From Acinetobacter genomosp. 15BJ (GTDB lineage: Bacteria > Pseudomonadota > Gammaproteobacteria > Pseudomonadales > Moraxellaceae), in assembly GCF_000400715.1 (NCBI RefSeq), contig NZ_KE007346.1:364535-428534 (forward strand): a stretch of 64,000 bases of DNA, in the 5' to 3' direction. Made by a program: the position numbers and the translations under genes. The notes beneath the pieces are model-generated. The model saw only the letters and a program-made list of their open reading frames with translations, was not told the origin of the DNA and made no database searches. Numbering within the stretch: position 1 is the stretch's first letter; every line of letters begins with the position of its first letter. Shown piece by piece: positions 63,669-64,000 of this stretch.

Positions 63669-64000
63669 GTAGTATTGTCGAAGCTATGTATGAGATAAAG
63701 TACAATCCATTTGAGTATGGACCTTACTTAGCATCTTTTTATTGTGCCGTAGATAAGTCCGAGAATAATATTTTATTAGCCCAGTTAGTCATTCCACTGT
63801 GTAGCCATCCTTTTTTTAATCAAAAGTTATTTAACTCAAATAAGCGAAGCACTATTTGGTCGATCTTTAACGACCGCTCCCAACTCTATAATTTACAGGA
63901 TCGAATTGACAGTTTTCAAACTTTAACGGAGCAGTGTATTCAGTATTGTTTAGTCAATGATTGGCTATCGGTTAATGAACAACAACTATCCTTAGCGAAA
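63665..64000 (+). CDS. Probable ABC-3C middle component, partial (runs off window)
   Basis: 112 residues seen from GTG 63665, which overlaps the previous stop as GTGA; ATG 63686 is an alternative. YEIKYNPFEYGPYLASFYCA and ENNILLAQLVIPLCSHPFFN, then KRSTIWSIFNDRSQLYNLQD, resemble the small helical 'three component ABC system middle component' proteins. If correct, an SMC-like ABC ATPase gene should follow outside the window. Assignment rests on pattern memory only. Confidence 0.6.
   Translation, partial: MSSIVEAMYEIKYNPFEYGPYLASFYCAVDKSENNILLAQLVIPLCSHPFFNQKLFNSNKRSTIWSIFNDRSQLYNLQDRIDSFQTLTEQCIQYCLVNDWLSVNEQQLSLAK

Larger units (their letters stand above)
41194..64000. mobile_element. Integrated genomic island, left part (right end outside window)
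   Basis: It starts at the 3' end of tRNA-Ser with an integrase and an AlpA-like gene, then carries a replication protein, hypotheticals, a lipoprotein operon, a recombination module and a defence operon. No second copy of the tRNA 3' end was found in the window, so the right attachment site lies beyond 64,000. Gene content matches a mobilisable or P4/inovirus-like island rather than a complete phage: no capsid, tail or terminase genes are seen. Confidence 0.85.

Noticed and set aside
41194-64000. CRISPR array
   Set aside because: No regularly spaced repeats of 24-40 bases with unique spacers were seen anywhere in the window.

Overview
The window reads as a chromosomal segment of a low-GC gammaproteobacterium, almost certainly Acinetobacter. 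The evidence is a Bap-type adhesin with a type I secretion tail, TTG-started carA and ftsH, the rlmE-ftsH-folP and greA-carB-carA gene orders, and AT-rich intergenic DNA. No species is assigned.

Positions 1 to about 41,190 look like ordinary core chromosome. In order: the 3' end of a Bap-like adhesin (possibly frameshifted at the window edge); a toroid protein and a CapA-family protein in an operon; a metzincin-like lipoprotein, an alkyltransferase-like DNA repair protein, a small lipoprotein, UspA and a hexapeptide acetyltransferase; a divergent ridA/tetR pair sharing a double palindromic operator; greA and carAB, the latter with a candidate leader-peptide attenuator; a coiled-coil repeat protein; yhbY, rlmE, ftsH, folP; SIMPL and vWA envelope proteins; a 3'-truncated EamA transporter with its own leader ORF and terminator; pnuC, a glycerophosphodiesterase, a phosphoethanolamine transferase, an orphan RND pump, mgtE, DUF4112, htpX; two lytic transglycosylases, ttcA, an SCP2 protein, greB; and a tRNA-Ser(TGA).

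From tRNA-Ser to the window end is the left part of an integrated element (its right end is outside). It has a P4-type tyrosine integrase directly after the tRNA, an AlpA-like regulator, unknown coiled-coil and ribbon-helix-helix-like proteins, and a YagK/YfjJ (inovirus Gp2-like) replication protein behind a perfect inverted repeat. Next come a NYN/LOTUS-like protein, a probable AbiJ-NTD/Mrr nuclease, and a minus-strand operon of very small membrane proteins and lipoproteins, one clearly frameshifted. A strongly structured non-coding segment follows (51434-51566), then a DUF932/YqaJ-type recombination module.

The right end (55716-64000+) is a defence operon with almost no intergenic space: hsdR, an ABC/AAA ATPase, hsdM, hsdS, a Cap4-like PD-(D/E)xK protein, and the start of a protein resembling the middle component of three-component ABC (ABC-3C) systems. 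The most novel parts are this fused type I RM/ATPase/ABC-3C arrangement, the folded RNA-like element, the AbiJ-NTD/Mrr fusion, and the small-lipoprotein operon with translationally coupled micro-ORFs.

All family assignments come from reading motifs; no database search was possible.
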